A DNA stretch of 64,000 nt from Glandiceps talaboti (GCF_964340395.1 NC_135558.1:20299871-20363870), one strand, 5' to 3'. Positions 35,201 through 46,544 are shown, counted from the first letter of the stretch. Notes: generated from the sequence alone by a model not told the origin. Numbers and translations: made by a program.

Positions 35201-36104
35201 CATCCTCTATGAAGTAATACCTGGTTTCTTTCCTCCAAATGCTCTAGTTGAATTATGTTCCGAGTTTTCTGAAAATCGTACGAATAATGACATTGTTAAT
35301 AAGTATAACATCATTTTAAATGCTATTCCCAAGAAGTGGCTAGAAATCTTAAAGAAGGAATTCAAAGAATGTAATGAAGTAGATCCAAATGTCTCTATAT
35401 GTATAACTAATAGTAAAGATCAAAGAGTGTCTATCGAGTTACTGAAAGTAAAGAACCTTACAGCTATTGCTTGTAATCTAAGAAACTCTGTTCCCACCGG
35501 TATTCATCATTGGTCTTCCTTTTTTCCTGATGTTAACTTTACTCGTGTTTGGCCTAATATTTATTTTCGAATGAAAGAGAATTATTTAGGTGATTTAGAC
35601 TATTTAATCTGTCATAATGCTGTTTTCACTAATGTCCGTCTTCATAAAATAGGCAGAGCAGCCAGTCCTATGTGTGAGTTCTGTACATTTTTTCCTGAAG
35701 ATGTGTATCACCTTTTCGTTTGTTGTCAGTCTATTCAAAACTTGTGGGATTTTGTCTTCGAATTAATCTTTAGAATATTGAATATAAAAGGTATTAATGT
35801 AAGAAAAAAAGTACTGTTAATATTATTTAATTATCTTGTTGCATCTGATAAATACCAACAGACACTAATTAACTTATTATTGTCTTTTGCCCGTTTTGTT
35901 ATACACAATAGAAGACTGGTTTATAAAATGAGTGCACGTAAAATTAATATGATTTCCTTCTTTAAGTATAAATTAAAGCAGAAAGTTATTTTTGAATATA
36001 ATAGAAGCAAGATAACAGATGATTTATTCCTTTTTGAAACTGTGTTTGCCCAAAATAATGTAATAATAACAATGCATGATATGGAATTCACGTTTAATTT
36101 GTAA
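32206..36104 (+). CDS. LINE ORF2 endonuclease-reverse transcriptase, one frameshift
   Basis: Starts at ATG 32,206, five bases after the ORF1 stop. The endonuclease begins with VNVNGL (N18) and QET (Q46-T48). The frame then closes at TAG 32,461, while the same domain continues in another frame with RRRGVAILVKN, GDFN (32,661), RIDF (32,850) and SDH (32,925). The shift lies at about 32,405-32,420 in GTATATATTAC and fits two extra bases in the TA run. After it, reading is open to TAA 36,104. The reverse transcriptase has FDQMKAFDRV (Asp codon 34,026) and ADD (34,335-34,343), and a C-terminal CX2CX8HX3C motif begins at 35,673 (CEFC...YHLFVC), as in zf-RVT domains. About 1,298 residues across both frames, normal for L1-clade ORF2. 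Its role is to nick 5S DNA and reverse-transcribe the element RNA from the nick. As written it cannot yield one full protein. Confidence 0.9.
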
Positions 36105-36278
36105 ATACTATACAAGTACATACCTGTTGTATTGAATTTCAATCAGTATCTTCATGTTTAGGCATATTGATCCTGATGCCTGAGTACTATGTAGTATACC
36201 ATGTTAAACTGTAGTAACTAGTTTAGTTCACAATTGTATTATCTGTAAAGAATATTGAAATGTATACCTTTTTTAACA

Positions 36279-36300
36279 GGGCAAGCCAGTGGGCCTGTCC
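36279..36300 (+). other. LINE 3'-terminal hairpin
   Basis: GGGCAAGCC (36,279-36,287) and GGCCTGTCC (36,292-36,300) pair across the loop AGTG: nine positions with one G-U wobble and one A-C mismatch. It sits five bases before AATAAA, where 3'-end structures recognised by the element's own reverse transcriptase occur in several LINE lineages. That role is inferred. Confidence 0.6.
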
Positions 36301-36304
36301 TTTT

Positions 36305-36310
36305 AATAAA
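36305..36310 (+). promoter_or_regulatory. Polyadenylation signal of the LINE
   Basis: AATAAA immediately ahead of the genomic A-tail, showing that the inserted copy came from a polyadenylated RNA. Confidence 0.8.
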
Positions 36311-36324
36311 AGAAAAAAAAAAAA

Positions 36325-36341
36325 ACCGGTTCTCGTCCGAT
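36325..36341 (+). repeat. Target-site duplication, right copy
   Basis: ACCGGTTCTCGTCCGAT directly after the A-tail, identical to the left copy. A perfect duplication of this length is the product of target-primed reverse transcription with staggered nicks. Confidence 0.93.
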
Positions 36342-36416
36342 CACCGAAGTTAAGCTGCGTCGGGCGTGGTTAGTACTTGGATGGGAGACCGCCTGGGAAT
36401 ACCACGTGCCGTAGGC
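36325..36416 (+). pseudogene. 5S: 5S rRNA, copy 48, 3' part (after the LINE)
   Basis: Gene positions 27-118 resume directly after the LINE A-tail. Because the first 17 nt are the duplicated target site, this piece keeps box A, the intermediate element, box C and the T-run terminator. It lacks positions 1-26 and the upstream TATA element, and cannot form helix I. Confidence 0.95.
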
Positions 36417-36930
36417 GTTTCTATTATTATTTTTTTTCATTTCTTTTCATTTTACTCGAGATATGTTTGTATGATCATTTTTTTTATCGTTACGAGTCTT
36501 ACGACAATGACGTGAACTGCTCGGGGTTGCGCATCTTGTGACGAGCGCCATCTACGACAAAAAGTAACATTAGGTATTTTATATTTTTTTTCATTTCTTT
36601 TCATTTTACTCGAGATATATTTGTATGATTATTTTTCAACTTGTTCTGAGAGCAACGAACACCCTGAGCAACAACCACCTGTAGCAACAACATACGACAT
36701 ACCGTGAATACAGTATCTATCTGATACGGCGATCTATGTGTTCACTCACATATTACGATTACAGTTTTAAGTCAGTACGAATAACTTCTCTCGCCATTTA
36801 AAAAAAAAATTACTGCCCCCAAAAATAGGGTTGGTCGGGTTATCGGAAAAAACGCATTGTTTCTGTTTACTGGTAACTGGTATTAAACGAGTCGTTAGTA
36901 TATAACCTTATAACTTTGCTGTAAGTACTT

Positions 36931-37048
36931 GCCTACGGCCATACTACGTAGAAAACACCGGTTCTCGTCCGATCACCGAAGTTAAGCTGCGTCGGGCGTG
37001 GTTAGTACTTGGATGGGAGACCGCCTGGGAATACCACGTGCCGTAGGC
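36931..37048 (+). rRNA. 5S: 5S rRNA, copy 49 (type II reference)
   Basis: First intact copy after the LINE; matches copy 1. TATATAA at 36,899-36,905 is again -32 to -26, and the terminator is a run of ten T at 37,061-37,070. Confidence 0.97.
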
Positions 37049-37060
37049 GTTTCTATTATA

Positions 37061-37070
37061 TTTTTTTTTT
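37061..37070 (+). terminator. Polymerase III T-run terminator of 5S (type II form)
   Basis: Ten T beginning 13 nt past the last paired base of copy 49, after CTATTATA. Run length varies from about eight to twelve among type II copies. Confidence 0.65.
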
Positions 37071-37564
37071 CATTTCTTTTCATTTTACTCGAGATATGTT
37101 TGTATGATTATATTTTTTATCGTTACGAGTCTTACGACAATGACGTGAACTGCTCGGGGTTGCGCCTCTTGTGACGAGCGCCATCTACGACAAAAAGTAA
37201 CATTAGGTATTTTATTTTATTTTTTCATTTCTTTTCATTTTACTCGAGATATGTTTGTATGATTATTTTTCAACTTGTTCTGAGAGCAATGAACACCCTG
37301 AGCAACAACCACCTGTAGCAACAACATACGACATACCGTGAATACAGTATCTATCTGATACGGCGATCTATGTGTTCACTCACATATTACGATTACAGTT
37401 TTAAGTCAGTACGAATAACTTCTCTCGCCATTTAAAAAAAAAAATTACTGCCCCCAAAAATAGGGTTGGTCGGGTTATCGGAAAAAACGCATTGTTTCTG
37501 TTTACTGTAACTGGTATTAAACGAGTCGTTAGTGTATAACCTTATAACTTTGCTGTAAGTACTT

Positions 37565-37682
37565 GCCTACGGCCATACTACGTAGAAAACACCGGTTCTC
37601 GTCCGATCACCGAAGTTAAGCTGCGTCGGGCGTGGTTAGTACTTGGATGGGAGACCGCCTGGGAATACCACGTGCCGTAGGC
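37565..37682 (+). rRNA. 5S: 5S rRNA, copy 50
   Basis: Starts 634 bp after copy 49 and matches copy 1. The spacer has CTGTAACTGG (one G lost) and GTGTATAACC. Confidence 0.97.
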
Positions 37683-38196
37683 GTTTCTATTATTTTTTTT
37701 TTTCATTTCTTTTCATTTTACTCGAGATATGTTTGTATGATCATTTTTTTTATCGTTACGAGTCTTACGACAATGACGTGAACTGCTCGGGGTTGCGCCT
37801 CTTGTGACGAGCGCCATCTACGACAAAAAGTAACATTAGGTATTTTATATTTTTTTTCATTTCTTTTCATTTTACTCGAGATATATTTGTATGATTATTT
37901 TTCAACTTGTTCTGAGAGCAACGAACACCCTGAGCAACAACCACCTGTAGCAACAACATACGACATACCATGAATACAGTATCTATCTGATACGGCGATC
38001 TATGTGTTCACTCACATATTACGATTACAGTTTTAAGTCAGTACGAATAACTTCTCTCGCCATTTAAAAAAAAAATTACTGCCCCCAAAAATAGGGTTGG
38101 TCGGGTTATCGGAAAAAACGCATTGTTTCTGTTTACTGGTAACTGGTATTAAACGAGTCGTTAGTATATAACCTTATAACTTTGCTGTAAGTACTT

Positions 38197-38314
38197 GCCT
38201 ACGGCCATACTACGTAGAAAACACCGGTTCTCGTCCGATCACCGAAGTTAAGCTGCGTCGGGCGTGGTTAGTACTTGGATGGGAGACCGCCTGGGAATAC
38301 CACGTGCCGTAGGC
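38197..38314 (+). rRNA. 5S: 5S rRNA, copy 51
   Basis: Starts 632 bp after copy 50 and matches copy 1. The downstream spacer has GTGGACTGCTCGGAG. Confidence 0.97.
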
Positions 38315-38830
38315 GTTTCTATTATATTTTTTTTTTCATTTCTTTTCATTTTACTCGAGATATGTTTGTATGATTATTTTTTTTATCGTTACGAGTCTTA
38401 CGACAATGACGTGGACTGCTCGGAGTTGCGCCTCTTGTGACGAGCGCCATCTACGACAAAAAGTAACATTAGGTATTTTATTTTATTTTTTCATTTCTTT
38501 TCATTTTACTCGAGATATGTTTGTATGATTATTTTTCAACTTGTTCTGAGAGCAACGAACACCCTGAGCAACAACCACCTGTAGCAACAACATACGACAT
38601 ACCATGAAAACAGTATCTATCTGATACGGCGATCTATGTGTTCACTCACATATTACGATTACAGTTTTAAGTCAGTACGAATAACTTCTCTCGCCATTTA
38701 AAAAAAAAATTACTGCCCCCAAAAATAGGGTTGGTCGGGTTATCGGAAAAAACGCATTGTTTCTGTTTACTGGTAACTGGTATTAAACGAGTCGTTAGTA
38801 TATAACCTTATAACTTTGCTGTAAGTACTT

Positions 38831-38948
38831 GCCTACGGCCATACTACGTAGAAAACACCGGTTCTCGTCCGATCACCGAAGTTAAGCTGCGTCGGGCGTG
38901 GTTAGTACTTGGATGGGAGACCGCCTGGGAATACCACGTGCCGTAGGC
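38831..38948 (+). rRNA. 5S: 5S rRNA, copy 52
   Basis: Starts 634 bp after copy 51 and matches copy 1. The downstream spacer carries TTTTTTTAATTTTTTC and GATTATTTGTCAAC, also seen after copies 58 and 62. Confidence 0.97.
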
Positions 38949-39464
38949 GTTTCTATTATATTTTTTTTTTCATTTCTTTTCATTTTACTCGAGATATGTT
39001 TGTATGATTATTTTTTTTATCGTTACGAGTCTTACGACAATGACGTGAACTGCTCGGGGTTGCGCCTCTTGTGACGAGCGCCATCTACGACAAAAAGTAA
39101 CATTAGGTATTTTTTTTAATTTTTTCATTTCTTTTCATTTTACTCGAGATATGTTTGTATGATTATTTGTCAACTTGTTCTGAGAGCAACGAACACCCTG
39201 AGCAACAACCACCTGTAGCAACAACATACGACATACCGTGAATACAGTATCTATCTGATACGGCGATCTATGTGTTCACTCACATATTACGATTACAGTT
39301 TTAAGTCAGTACGAATAACTTCTCTCGCCATTTAAAAAAAAAATTACTGCCCCCAAAAATAGGGTTGGTCGGGTTATCGGAAAAAACGCATTGTTTCTGT
39401 TTACTGGTAACTGGTATTAAACGAGTCGTTAGTATATAACCTTATAACTTTGCTGTAAGTACTT

Positions 39465-39582
39465 GCCTACGGCCATACTACGTAGAAAACACCGGTTCTC
39501 GTCCGATCACCGAAGTTAAGCTGCGTCGGGCGTGGTTAGTACTTGGATGGGAGACCGCCTGGGAATACCACGTGCCGTAGGC
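39465..39582 (+). rRNA. 5S: 5S rRNA, copy 53
   Basis: Starts 634 bp after copy 52 and matches copy 1. The downstream spacer has TATTTCATTTTATTTTTTC. Confidence 0.97.
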
Positions 39583-40097
39583 GTTTCTATTATTTTTTTT
39601 TTTTCATTTCTTTTCATTTTACTCGAGATATGTTTGTATGATTATTTTTTTTATCGTTACGAGTCTTACGACAATGACGTGAACTGCTCGGGGTTGCGCC
39701 TCTTGTGACGAGCGCCATCTACGACAAAAAGTAACATTAGGTATTTCATTTTATTTTTTCTTTTCTTTTCATTTTACTCGAGATATGTTTGTATGATTAT
39801 TTTTCAACTTGTTCTGAGAGCAACGAACACCCTGAGCAACAACCACCTGTAGCAACAACATACGACATACCATGAATACAGTATCTATCTGATACGGCGA
39901 TCTATGTGTTCACTCACATATTACGATTACAGTTTTAAGTCAGTACGAATAACTTCTCTCGCCATTTAAAAAAAAAATTACTGCCCCCAAAAATAGGGTT
40001 GGTCGGGTTATCGGAAAAAACGCATTGTTTCTGTTTACTGTAACTGGTATTAAACGAGTCGTTAGTGTATAACCTTATAACTTTGCTGTAAGTACTT

Positions 40098-40215
40098 GCC
40101 TACGGCCATACTACGTAGAAAACACCGGTTCTCGTCCGATCACCAAAGTTAAGCTGCGTCGGGCGTGGTTAGTACTTGGATGGGAGACCGCCTGGGAATA
40201 CCACGTGCCGTAGGC
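40098..40215 (+). rRNA. 5S: 5S rRNA, copy 54 (G48A)
   Basis: Starts 633 bp after copy 53. G48A (40,145) gives ATCACCAAAG, the same position as G48T in copies 14, 17 and 30. Confidence 0.95.
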
Positions 40216-40729
40216 GTTTCTATTATATTTTTTTTTTCATTTCTTTTCATTTTACTCGAGATATGTTTGTATGATTATTTTTTTTATCGTTACGAGTCTT
40301 ACGACAATGACGTGAACTGCTCGGGGTTGCGCATCTTGTGACGAGTGCCATCTACGACAAAAAGTAACATTAGGTATTTTATATTTTTTTTCATTTCTTT
40401 TCATTTTACTCGAGATATATTTGTATGATTATTTTTCAACTTGTTCTGAGAGCAACGAACACCCTGAGCAACAACCACCTGTAGCAACAACATACGACAT
40501 ACCGTGAATACAGTATCTATCTGATACGGCGATCTATGTGTTCACTCACATATTACGATTACAGTTTTAAGTCAGTACGAATAACTTCTCTCGCCATTTA
40601 AAAAAAAAATTACTGCCCCCAAAAATAGGGTTGGTCGGGTTATCGGAAAAAACGCATTGTTTCTGTTTACTGTAACTGGTATTAAACGAGTCGTTAGTGT
40701 ATAACCTTATAACTTTGCTGTAAGTACTT

Positions 40730-40847
40730 GCCTACGGCCATACTACGTAGAAAACACCGGTTCTCGTCCGATCACCGAAGTTAAGCTGCGTCGGGCGTGG
40801 TTAGTACTTGGATGGGAGACCGCCTGGGAATACCACGTGCCGTAGGC
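40730..40847 (+). rRNA. 5S: 5S rRNA, copy 55
   Basis: Starts 632 bp after copy 54 and matches copy 1. Counterpart of copy 59 in the 2,531-bp duplication. Confidence 0.97.
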
Positions 40848-41361
40848 GTTTCTATTATATTTTTTTTTTCATTTCTTTTCATTTTACTCGAGATATGTTT
40901 GTATGATCATTTTTTTTATCGTTACGAGTCTTACGACAATGACGTGAACTGCTCGGGGTTGCGCATCTTGTGACGAGCGCCATCTACGACAAAAAGTAAC
41001 ATTAGGTATTTTATATTTTTTTTCATTTCTTTTCATTTTACTCGAGATATATTTGTATGATTATTTTTCAACTTGTTCTGAGAGCAACGAACACCCTGAG
41101 CAACAACCACCTGTAGCAACAACATACGACATACCATGAATACAGTATCTATCTGATACGGCGATCTGTGTGTTCACTCACATATTACGATTACAGTTTT
41201 AAGTCAGTACGAATAACTTCTCTCGCCATTTAAAAAAAAATTACTGCCCCCAAAAATAGGGTTGGTCGGGTTATCGGAAAAAACGCATTGTTTCTGTTTA
41301 CTGGTAACTGGTATTAAACGAGTCGTTAGTATATAACCTTATAACTTTGCTGTAAGTACTT

Positions 41362-41479
41362 GCCTACGGCCATACTACGTAGAAAACACCGGTTCTCGTC
41401 CGATCACCGAAGTTAAGCTGCGTCGGGCGTGGTTAGTACTTGGATGGGAGACCGCCTGGGAATACCACGTGCCGTAGGC
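41362..41479 (+). rRNA. 5S: 5S rRNA, copy 56
   Basis: Starts 632 bp after copy 55 and matches copy 1. The upstream spacer has GCGATCTGTGTG. Counterpart of copy 60. Confidence 0.97.
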
Positions 41480-41995
41480 GTTTCTATTATATTTTTTTTT
41501 TCATTTCTTTTCATTTTACTCGAGATATGTTTGTATGATTATTTTTTTTATCGTTACGAGTCTTACGACAATGACGTGGACTGCTCGGGGTTGCGCCTCT
41601 TGTGACGAGCGCCATCTACGACAAAAAGTAACATTAGGTATTTTATTTTATTTTTTCATTTCTTTTCATTTTACTCGAGATATGTTTGTATGATTATTTT
41701 TCAACTTGTTCTGAGAGCAATGAACACCCTGAGCAACAACCACCTGTAGCAACAACATACGACATACCGTGAATACAGTATCTATCTGATACGGCGATCT
41801 ATGTGTTCACTCACATATTACGATTACAGTTTTAAGTCAGTACGAATAACTTCTCTCGCCATTTAAAAAAAAAATTACTGCCCCCAAAAATAGGGTTGGT
41901 CGGGTTATCGGAAAAAACGCATTGTTTCTGTTTACTGGTAACTGGTATTAAACGAGTCGTTAGTGTATAACCTTATAACTTTGCTGTAAGTACTT

Positions 41996-42113
41996 GCCTA
42001 CGGCCATACTACGTAGAAAACACCGGTTCTCGTCCGATCACCGAAGTTAAGCTGCGTCGGGCGTGGTTAGTACTTGGATGGGAGACCGCCTGGGAATACC
42101 ACGTGCCGTAGGC
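41996..42113 (+). rRNA. 5S: 5S rRNA, copy 57
   Basis: Starts 634 bp after copy 56 and matches copy 1. The upstream spacer has AGCAATGAAC. Counterpart of copy 61. Confidence 0.97.
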
Positions 42114-42628
42114 GTTTCTATTATATTTTTTTTTTCATTTCTTTTCATTTTACTCGAGATATGTTTGTATGATTATTTTTTTTATCGTTACGAGTCTTAC
42201 GACAATGACGTGAACTGCTCGGGGTTGCGCATCTTGTGACGAGTGCCATCTACGACTAAAAGTAACATTAGGTATTTTATATTTTTTTTCATTTCTTTTC
42301 ATTTTACTCGAGATATATTTGTATGATTATTTTTCAACTTGTTCTGAGAGCAACGAACACCCTGAGCAACAACCACCTGTAGCAACAACATACGACATAC
42401 CATGAAAACAGTATCTATCTGATACGGCGATCTATGTGTTCACTCACATATTACGATTACAGTTTTAAGTCAGTACGAATAACTTCTCTCGCCATTTAAA
42501 AAAAAAATTACTGCCCCCAAAAATAGGGTTGGTCGGGTTATCGGAAAAAACGCATTGTTTCTGTTTACTGGTAACTGGTATTAAACGAGTCGTTAGTATA
42601 TAACCTTATAACTTTGCTGTAAGTACTT

Positions 42629-42746
42629 GCCTACGGCCATACTACGTAGAAAACACCGGTTCTCGTCCGATCACCGAAGTTAAGCTGCGTCGGGCGTGGT
42701 TAGTACTTGGATGGGAGACCGCCTGGGAATACCACGTGCCGTAGGC
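42629..42746 (+). rRNA. 5S: 5S rRNA, copy 58
   Basis: Starts 633 bp after copy 57 and matches copy 1. The upstream spacer has TACGACTAAAAG. Counterpart of copy 62. Confidence 0.97.
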
Positions 42747-43260
42747 GTTTCTATTATATTTTTTTTTTCATTTCTTTTCATTTTACTCGAGATATGTTTG
42801 TATGATTATTTTTTTATCGTTACGAGTCTTACGACAATGACGTGAACTGCTCGGGGTTGCGCCTCTTGTGACGAGCGCCATCTACGACAAAAAGTAACAT
42901 TAGGTATTTTTTTTAATTTTTTCATTTCTTTTCATTTTACTCGAGATATGTTTGTATGATTATTTGTCAACTTGTTCTGAGAGCAACGAACACCCTGAGC
43001 AACAACCACCTGTAGCAACAACATACGACATACCGTGAATACAGTATCTATCTGATACGGCGATCTATGTGTTCACTCACATATTACGATTACAGTTTTA
43101 AGTCAGTACGAATAACTTCTCTCGCCATTTAAAAAAAAAATTACTGCCCCCAAAAATAGGGTTGGTCGGGTTATCGGAAAAAACGCATTGTTTCTGTTTA
43201 CTGTAACTGGTATTAAACGAGTCGTTAGTGTATAACCTTATAACTTTGCTGTAAGTACTT

Positions 43261-43378
43261 GCCTACGGCCATACTACGTAGAAAACACCGGTTCTCGTCC
43301 GATCACCGAAGTTAAGCTGCGTCGGGCGTGGTTAGTACTTGGATGGGAGACCGCCTGGGAATACCACGTGCCGTAGGC
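43261..43378 (+). rRNA. 5S: 5S rRNA, copy 59
   Basis: Starts 632 bp after copy 58 and matches copy 1. First gene of the second 2,531-bp block. Confidence 0.97.
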
Positions 43379-43892
43379 GTTTCTATTATATTTTTTTTTT
43401 CATTTCTTTTCATTTTACTCGAGATATGTTTGTATGATCATTTTTTTTATCGTTACGAGTCTTACGACAATGACGTGAACTGCTCGGGGTTGCGCATCTT
43501 GTGACGAGCGCCATCTACGACAAAAAGTAACATTAGGTATTTTATATTTTTTTTCATTTCTTTTCATTTTACTCGAGATATATTTGTATGATTATTTTTC
43601 AACTTGTTCTGAGAGCAACGAACACCCTGAGCAACAACCACCTGTAGCAACAACATACGACATACCATGAATACAGTATCTATCTGATACGGCGATCTGT
43701 GTGTTCACTCACATATTACGATTACAGTTTTAAGTCAGTACGAATAACTTCTCTCGCCATTTAAAAAAAAATTACTGCCCCCAAAAATAGGGTTGGTCGG
43801 GTTATCGGAAAAAACGCATTGTTTCTGTTTACTGGTAACTGGTATTAAACGAGTCGTTAGTATATAACCTTATAACTTTGCTGTAAGTACTT

Positions 43893-44010
43893 GCCTACGG
43901 CCATGCTACGTAGAAAACACCGGTTCTCGTCCGATCACCGAAGTTAAGCTGCGTCGGGCGTGGTTAGTACTTGGATGGGAGACCGCCTGGGAATACCACG
44001 TGCCGTAGGC
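43893..44010 (+). rRNA. 5S: 5S rRNA, copy 60 (A13G)
   Basis: Starts 632 bp after copy 59. A13G (43,905) in loop A is absent from its counterpart, copy 56, so it arose after the block duplication. Confidence 0.95.
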
Positions 44011-44526
44011 GTTTCTATTATATTTTTTTTTTCATTTCTTTTCATTTTACTCGAGATATGTTTGTATGATTATTTTTTTTATCGTTACGAGTCTTACGAC
44101 AATGACGTGGACTGCTCGGGGTTGCGCCTCTTGTGACGAGCGCCATCTACGACAAAAAGTAACATTAGGTATTTTATTTTATTTTTTCATTTCTTTTCAT
44201 TTTACTCGAGATATGTTTGTATGATTATTTTTCAACTTGTTCTGAGAGCAATGAACACCCTGAGCAACAACCACCTGTAGCAACAACATACGACATACCG
44301 TGAATACAGTATCTATCTGATACGGCGATCTATGTGTTCACTCACATATTACGATTACAGTTTTAAGTCAGTACGAATAACTTCTCTCGCCATTTAAAAA
44401 AAAAATTACTGCCCCCAAAAATAGGGTTGGTCGGGTTATCGGAAAAAACGCATTGTTTCTGTTTACTGGTAACTGGTATTAAACGAGTCGTTAGTGTATA
44501 ACCTTATAACTTTGCTGTAAGTACTT

Positions 44527-44644
44527 GCCTACGGCCATACTACGTAGAAAACACCGGTTCTCGTCCGATCACCGAAGTTAAGCTGCGTCGGGCGTGGTTA
44601 GTACTTGGATGGGAGACCGCCTGGGAATACCACGTGCCGTAGGC
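44527..44644 (+). rRNA. 5S: 5S rRNA, copy 61
   Basis: Starts 634 bp after copy 60 and matches copy 1. AGCAATGAAC lies upstream, as before copy 57. Confidence 0.97.
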
Positions 44645-45159
44645 GTTTCTATTATATTTTTTTTTTCATTTCTTTTCATTTTACTCGAGATATGTTTGTA
44701 TGATTATTTTTTTTATCGTTACGAGTCTTACGACAATGACGTGAACTGCTCGGGGTTGCGCATCTTGTGACGAGTGCCATCTACGACTAAAAGTAACATT
44801 AGGTATTTTATATTTTTTTTCATTTCTTTTCATTTTACTCGAGATATATTTGTATGATTATTTTTCAACTTGTTCTGAGAGCAACGAACACCCTGAGCAA
44901 CAACCACCTGTAGCAACAACATACGACATACCATGAAAACAGTATCTATCTGATACGGCGATCTATGTGTTCACTCACATATTACGATTACAGTTTTAAG
45001 TCAGTACGAATAACTTCTCTCGCCATTTAAAAAAAAAATTACTGCCCCCAAAAATAGGGTTGGTCGGGTTATCGGAAAAAACGCATTGTTTCTGTTTACT
45101 GGTAACTGGTATTAAACGAGTCGTTAGTATATAACCTTATAACTTTGCTGTAAGTACTT

Positions 45160-45277
45160 GCCTACGGCCATACTACGTAGAAAACACCGGTTCTCGTCCG
45201 ATCACCGAAGTTAAGCTGCGTCGGGCGTGGTTAGTACTTGGATGGGAGACCGCCTGGGAATACCACGTGCCGTAGGC
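45160..45277 (+). rRNA. 5S: 5S rRNA, copy 62
   Basis: Starts 633 bp after copy 61 and matches copy 1. TACGACTAAAAG lies upstream, as before copy 58. Confidence 0.97.
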
Positions 45278-45792
45278 GTTTCTATTATATTTTTTTTTTC
45301 ATTTCTTTTCATTTTACTCGAGATATGTTTGTATGATTATTTTTTTATCGTTACGAGTCTTACGACAATGACGTGAACTGCTCGGGGTTGCGCCTCTTGT
45401 GACGAGCGCCATCTACGACAAAAAGTAACATTAGGTATTTTTTTTAATTTTTTCATTTCTTTTCATTTTACTCGAGATATGTTTGTATGATTATTTGTCA
45501 ACTTGTTCTGAGAGCAACGAACACCCTGAGCAACAACCACCTGTAGCAACAACATACGACATACCGTGAATACAGTATCTATCTGATACGGCGATCTATG
45601 TGTTCACTCACATATTACGATTACAGTTTTAAGTCAGTACGAATAACTTCTCTCGCCATTTAAAAAAAAAATTACTGCCCCCAAAAATAGGGTTGGTCGG
45701 GTTATCGGAAAAAACGCATTGTTTCTGTTTACTGGTAACTGGTATTAAACGAGTCGTTAGTATATAACCTTATAACTTTGCTGTAAGTACTT

Positions 45793-45910
45793 GCCTACGG
45801 CCATACTACGTAGAAAACACCGGTTCTCGTCCGATCACCGAAGTTAAGCTGCGTCGGGCGTGGTTAGTACTTGGATGGGAGACCGCCTGGGAATACCACG
45901 TGCCGTAGGC
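45793..45910 (+). rRNA. 5S: 5S rRNA, copy 63
   Basis: Starts 633 bp after copy 62 and matches copy 1. The similarity to copy 59's flank ends upstream of this gene. Confidence 0.97.
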
Positions 45911-46426
45911 GTTTCTATTATATTTTTTTTTTCATTTCTTTTCATTTTACTCGAGATATGTTTGTATGATTATTTTTTTTATCGTTACGAGTCTTACGAC
46001 AATGACGTGAACTGCTCGGGGTTGCGCCTCTTGTGACGAGCGCCATCTACGACAAAAAGTAACATTAGGTATTTCATTTTCTTTTTTCTTTTCTTTTCAT
46101 TTTACTCGAGATATGTTTGTATGATTATTTTTCAACTTGTTCTGAGAGCAACGAACACCCTGAGCAACAACCACCTGTAGCAACAACATACGACATACCA
46201 TGAATACAGTATCTATCTGATACGGCGATCTATGTGTTCACTCACATATTACGATTACAGTTTTAAGTCAGTACGAATAACTTCTCTCGCCATTTAAAAA
46301 AAAAATTACTGCCCCCAAAAATAGGGTTGGTCGGGTTATCGGAAAAAACGCATTGTTTCTGTTTACTGGTAACTGGTATTAAACGAGTCGTTAGTGTATA
46401 ACCTTATAACTTTGCTGTACGTACTT

Positions 46427-46544
46427 GCCTACGGCCATACTACGTAGAAAACACCGGTTCTCGTCCGATCACCGAAGTTAAGCTGCGTCGGGCGTGGTTA
46501 GTACTTGGATGGGAGACCGCCTGGGAATACCACGTGCCGTAGGC
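46427..46544 (+). rRNA. 5S: 5S rRNA, copy 64
   Basis: Starts 634 bp after copy 63 and matches copy 1. The flank has TGTACGTACTT for TGTAAGTACTT. Confidence 0.97.

Larger units (their letters stand above)
30884..36324 (+). mobile_element. 5S rDNA-inserted LINE, Tx1 group of the L1 clade (Mutsu-like)
   Basis: A 5,441-bp non-LTR retrotransposon with short 5' UTR, ORF1, ORF2, 3' UTR, AATAAA and A-tail, flanked by a 16-17 bp duplication of 5S sequence. ORF2 opens with an AP-like endonuclease and has an L1-type reverse transcriptase (EKSTRYFFNLEKS, WRPITLLNCDYKILAKTLA, KAFDRVDH, RQGCPLSAMLY, HADDTTL). From family knowledge, Tx1-group elements of the L1 clade include lineages specific for multicopy RNA genes, and Mutsu targets 5S rDNA. 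Assignment here rests on architecture, motifs and target; no database search was made. Sense orientation relative to 5S. One frameshift in ORF2; otherwise apparently complete. It is the only insertion among 91 loci. Confidence 0.85.
36105..36324 (+). other. LINE 3' UTR and A-tail
   Basis: About 208 bp of AT-rich sequence with no open frame, then the hairpin at 36,279-36,300, TTTT, AATAAA (36,305-36,310) and AG followed by at least 12 A (36,313-36,324). Confidence 0.85.
40500..45680 (+). repeat. Four-unit tandem duplication, offset 2,531 bp
   Basis: Private spacer markers recur at exactly 2,531 bp: GCGATCTGTGTG (41,161 and 43,692), AGCAATGAAC (41,721 and 44,252), TACGACTAAA (42,251 and 44,782) and TATTTGTCAA (42,961 and 45,492). 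Copies 55-58 correspond to 59-62. Block edges are approximate. Confidence 0.85.

Noticed and set aside
35921-36142. 73-residue open frame on the - strand
   Set aside because: Antisense to the 3' end of ORF2; AT-rich composition explains its hydrophobic Ile/Leu content.
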